DNA of 64,000 nucleotides. Origin: Helicobacter baculiformis. GTDB taxonomy: Bacteria > Campylobacterota > Campylobacteria > Campylobacterales > Helicobacteraceae. Made by a program: the position numbers and the translations under genes. Positions within the stretch are counted from its first letter, which is position 1; every line of letters begins with the position of its first letter. The stretch covers positions 1 through 64,000 of the forward strand of contig NZ_FZMF01000019.1 of NCBI RefSeq assembly GCF_900197685.1, read 5' to 3'. Shown here one piece after another: positions 61,912-64,000 of the stretch. The notes under the pieces were generated by a model. That model saw nothing but the letters and a program-made list of their open reading frames with translations, had not been told where the DNA came from and did not search any database.

Positions 61912-64000
61912 ATGCTCTTAGAGGAACTCTACCTCCCTGAAAACAAGCCGCATTTGGAGGTTTTAAGCTGGCTGAGGCAGAATAGCGGTTTTGATAAAAA
62001 GATAGGCAGATTCGAGCAGCCCGATTTGTTTTCTTTCTTGGAAAATATACGCGGCTTTGATTATGCACAATCTATTTACTGCGATGATTTTTATTATCTC
62101 TTGGAATATACCAGCGAGGCGTTAGAGTGCTTAATACGCAATCCTAACACGAATATTAGGCGCGCCCATGCTAAAATACCCCTCGCTCAAGCCAAGGAAT
62201 TTGATGCGCAATGTGTATTTTGGCTAGGAAAGAAACCCGGACGCGCACTTAAAGATAGACTCCCCGATGGTAAGATGCTCTGCGTCAAAAGAGTTTATGA
62301 TCCCAACACCATAGAAAATAGACTGCTCAAACGCTTTATCAAACAGGTTTTGCGCATCGCTCAAATACGAGAGACTCGTTTAGGTGATCTCTGCAGTTTT
62401 CAAACGCTTTTGCTCAAAATGCGTCATTGGCTTAAAAGCGAAGTGGCGCAAAATATCCACGAAAACCAGCCTGTTATGCCTAATAACTTGCTTTTACACC
62501 ACCATCATTACAGCAAAATTTTCAAAGCTTATCAAAAAATCCACAGACCCTTAGAATACCCTAGACTCACCCTTAAACAGGTGTTGCGCTTTGAGATGCT
62601 CATGCAATTGCATTTTTTTAGCCAAATCCCCATTTTGCCCGCTCCTTTGTCTATAGAGCATTTTTGTATCTGCCAATATGAGGTGTTGCGCGATTTATAT
62701 TGGGTATCTACACCTTGCTTTAGACAAACACGACAAATGGCTAAAATGATGCTAAGGACGCATTTGCAGGAGAAGCGGGTATTCACCCCCTCCAAAACCC
62801 AAGATGTGTTTATAGACCTCTTTCAAGATCACCCGTGTGCGCTTTTAGATGGCAAGCTTGAGCAATTACCTCTATTACATAAGCAAAGAGTGAAAGGGCA
62901 ACTTATTAACGCCAATAACGCGAGAGTACTACATGTAGGCGGATGTTTTAGTCTGCCTAGAGCCCTCAAAGAGTTGGATACTCCTATACTGGGCGCGTTT
63001 TTGCACGACTTTAAGGAACGGTTTTACTTTTCTGACATGCATTATTTGGTGGAAGATTGGGTAGATGACTTTGAGTTTAAAAACATGAAAAGTTTGATTG
63101 CCTCTTATTTTCATCAAAGTAAGAGTCTCCCAAAAAGCATTGCTTGCGCCTTATCGTATTTGAAGCATCCAAACATCAAAATAGGCGACACGCTTGTAGT
63201 GTTTTATGAAGAAGGCGTTGCGGGGGGCAGATGTTGGCTGACACCCCTTGTTGTAGAGCACGCGCCTAAAGATCAGCAAGGTATCAAGGGCATGATTTTG
63301 GTGCGCTACCCCACACACCTTATAGACAGCAAGGACAGAGAGACTAAAAATGTCTCTGCTCTTAAGGCGAGCTACCAAAAATACCCCCAACTTTTTAAAA
63401 ATCGTTCTTTTGTTGTAAATCACCCCAATGCCCAAGATTTACTTATAAGCATGTGCGAGGTTTTTACACTCATTGAACAGGGCAACAAGCCCTATAAGGA
63501 TCACCTACCCAATCTCTCTTTAGAATATTTTGATGGGACTTATTTTAAATCTTTTGTATTGGTCGATGAAAAAAGCCTCTTTCAGGGCAACAAAACTTGC
63601 ATTGCAGAAAAATTTATTCTCAAAGCCAAAGAGACTTCTCATTATTTTAATATCAGTGTTGCGGGCAAGCCCAGCCGTTACCAACTCCATTTAGAAACTC
63701 TGCCGCATGTGAGCGATATTGTCTGTCGTGTAGAATTGGAATACTGCTATGAACATGAGAATGTCTACACTATCCATTTTCTGCCCACCAACCCCGATTA
63801 TCCTAGATCGTATATCCCGAGCATTATTGAGCAAAAGCCCTTTGATCCTAGTGTTTACCCCAACTTCCCGGATTTACAACCGCTCCAAAAAAAGTTGATA
63901 GATGAAGTCTTGCAGTTGGATAATTACGAGCACCTTCGGGTCCCTAAAAATGTAAAAATTGGGAGTTACTATAACCGACAAACCGGCTCTTATAGTGCCC
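61912..64000 (+). CDS. Large unknown protein of the defence operon, 3' end missing
   Basis: The frame opens with ATG 2 bases after the AAA+ gene and stays open for 696 codons to the window end. The visible part is cytosolic, starting MLLEELYLPENKPH; it is rich in aromatic and charged residues with helical stretches (NRLLKRFIKQVLRIAQIR; LKQVLRFEMLMQLHFF). A partial Cys/His pattern occurs (CICQYEVLRDLYW) but no motif I can name. Partners of McrB-like ATPases are often nucleases (McrC/DUF2357 type), so a nuclease domain beyond the window is possible; that is inference from context only. Confidence 0.75.
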   Translation, partial: MLLEELYLPENKPHLEVLSWLRQNSGFDKKIGRFEQPDLFSFLENIRGFDYAQSIYCDDFYYLLEYTSEALECLIRNPNTNIRRAHAKIPLAQAKEFDAQCVFWLGKKPGRALKDRLPDGKMLCVKRVYDPNTIENRLLKRFIKQVLRIAQIRETRLGDLCSFQTLLLKMRHWLKSEVAQNIHENQPVMPNNLLLHHHHYSKIFKAYQKIHRPLEYPRLTLKQVLRFEMLMQLHFFSQIPILPAPLSIEHFCICQYEVLRDLYWVSTPCFRQTRQMAKMMLRTHLQEKRVFTPSKTQDVFIDLFQDHPCALLDGKLEQLPLLHKQRVKGQLINANNARVLHVGGCFSLPRALKELDTPILGAFLHDFKERFYFSDMHYLVEDWVDDFEFKNMKSLIASYFHQSKSLPKSIACALSYLKHPNIKIGDTLVVFYEEGVAGGRCWLTPLVVEHAPKDQQGIKGMILVRYPTHLIDSKDRETKNVSALKASYQKYPQLFKNRSFVVNHPNAQDLLISMCEVFTLIEQGNKPYKDHLPNLSLEYFDGTYFKSFVLVDEKSLFQGNKTCIAEKFILKAKETSHYFNISVAGKPSRYQLHLETLPHVSDIVCRVELEYCYEHENVYTIHFLPTNPDYPRSYIPSIIEQKPFDPSVYPNFPDLQPLQKKLIDEVLQLDNYEHLRVPKNVKIGSYYNRQTGSYSA

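Overview
The window reads as chromosome of a gastric Helicobacter, but not H. pylori itself. Gene content and order match H. pylori neighbourhoods (flgH, an outer-membrane protein, nucT, the poly-E-rich gene, gmk, tatA and argS in the HP0325-HP0319 order; fliW next to murG; peptidoglycan deacetylase PgdA; HugZ; a DsbK-type oxidoreductase). A complete glpD-glpK-glpF operon, the moderate GC content and many unfamiliar genes point to the felis/bizzozeronii/heilmannii group. The species assignment is inference.

Layout. 1-17023 is one co-oriented minus-strand block: a PAS-PAS chemoreceptor, then a tandem array of seven paralogous exported four-cysteine proteins (6526-15622) with an eighth decayed tail, then glpDKF, a nitrilase-family amidase, pgdA, a small protein and a CobW-type GTPase that runs off the left edge. 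Two array members (12336-13385 and 13394-14434) are each interrupted by a single in-frame stop codon. 17298-24055 carries an EptA-like transferase, serB, pgpA, a MATE exporter and the GDP-mannose genes gmd and manC. 24132-30786 holds hugZ with a histidine-rich tail, fur, the pseudaminic acid genes pseF-pseG-pseH-pseI, flgH, an outer-membrane protein and nucT. 30844-45072 is mostly housekeeping (poly-E protein, gmk, tatA, argS, priA, plsY, folB, ruvC, a Cache chemoreceptor, dsbK, tRNA-Ser, fliW, murG), with one structured 360-base stretch between gmk and tatA that looks like insertion-sequence debris.

45123-64000 is a defence island. On the minus strand lies a fused nuclease-methyltransferase (BcgI-like), a DUF3800 protein, a candidate nuclease toxin and specificity subunits. 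The specificity gene ends at a (GA)6 tract that would fuse it to a third target-recognition domain if it gained one repeat. Divergently on the plus strand is a tightly coupled operon: two vWA proteins, a PP2C phosphatase, a zinc-ribbon protein kinase (the TerY-P triad arrangement), an SF1 helicase, an unknown 597-residue protein, a coiled-coil McrB-like AAA+ ATPase split at a canonical A AAA AAC slippery heptamer, and a large unknown protein cut by the window end.

The three most interesting signals are the stop-interrupted paralog array, the phase-variable-looking specificity locus, and the TerY-P/helicase/AAA+ operon with its possible frameshift site. All family calls come from reading motifs; no database search was possible.
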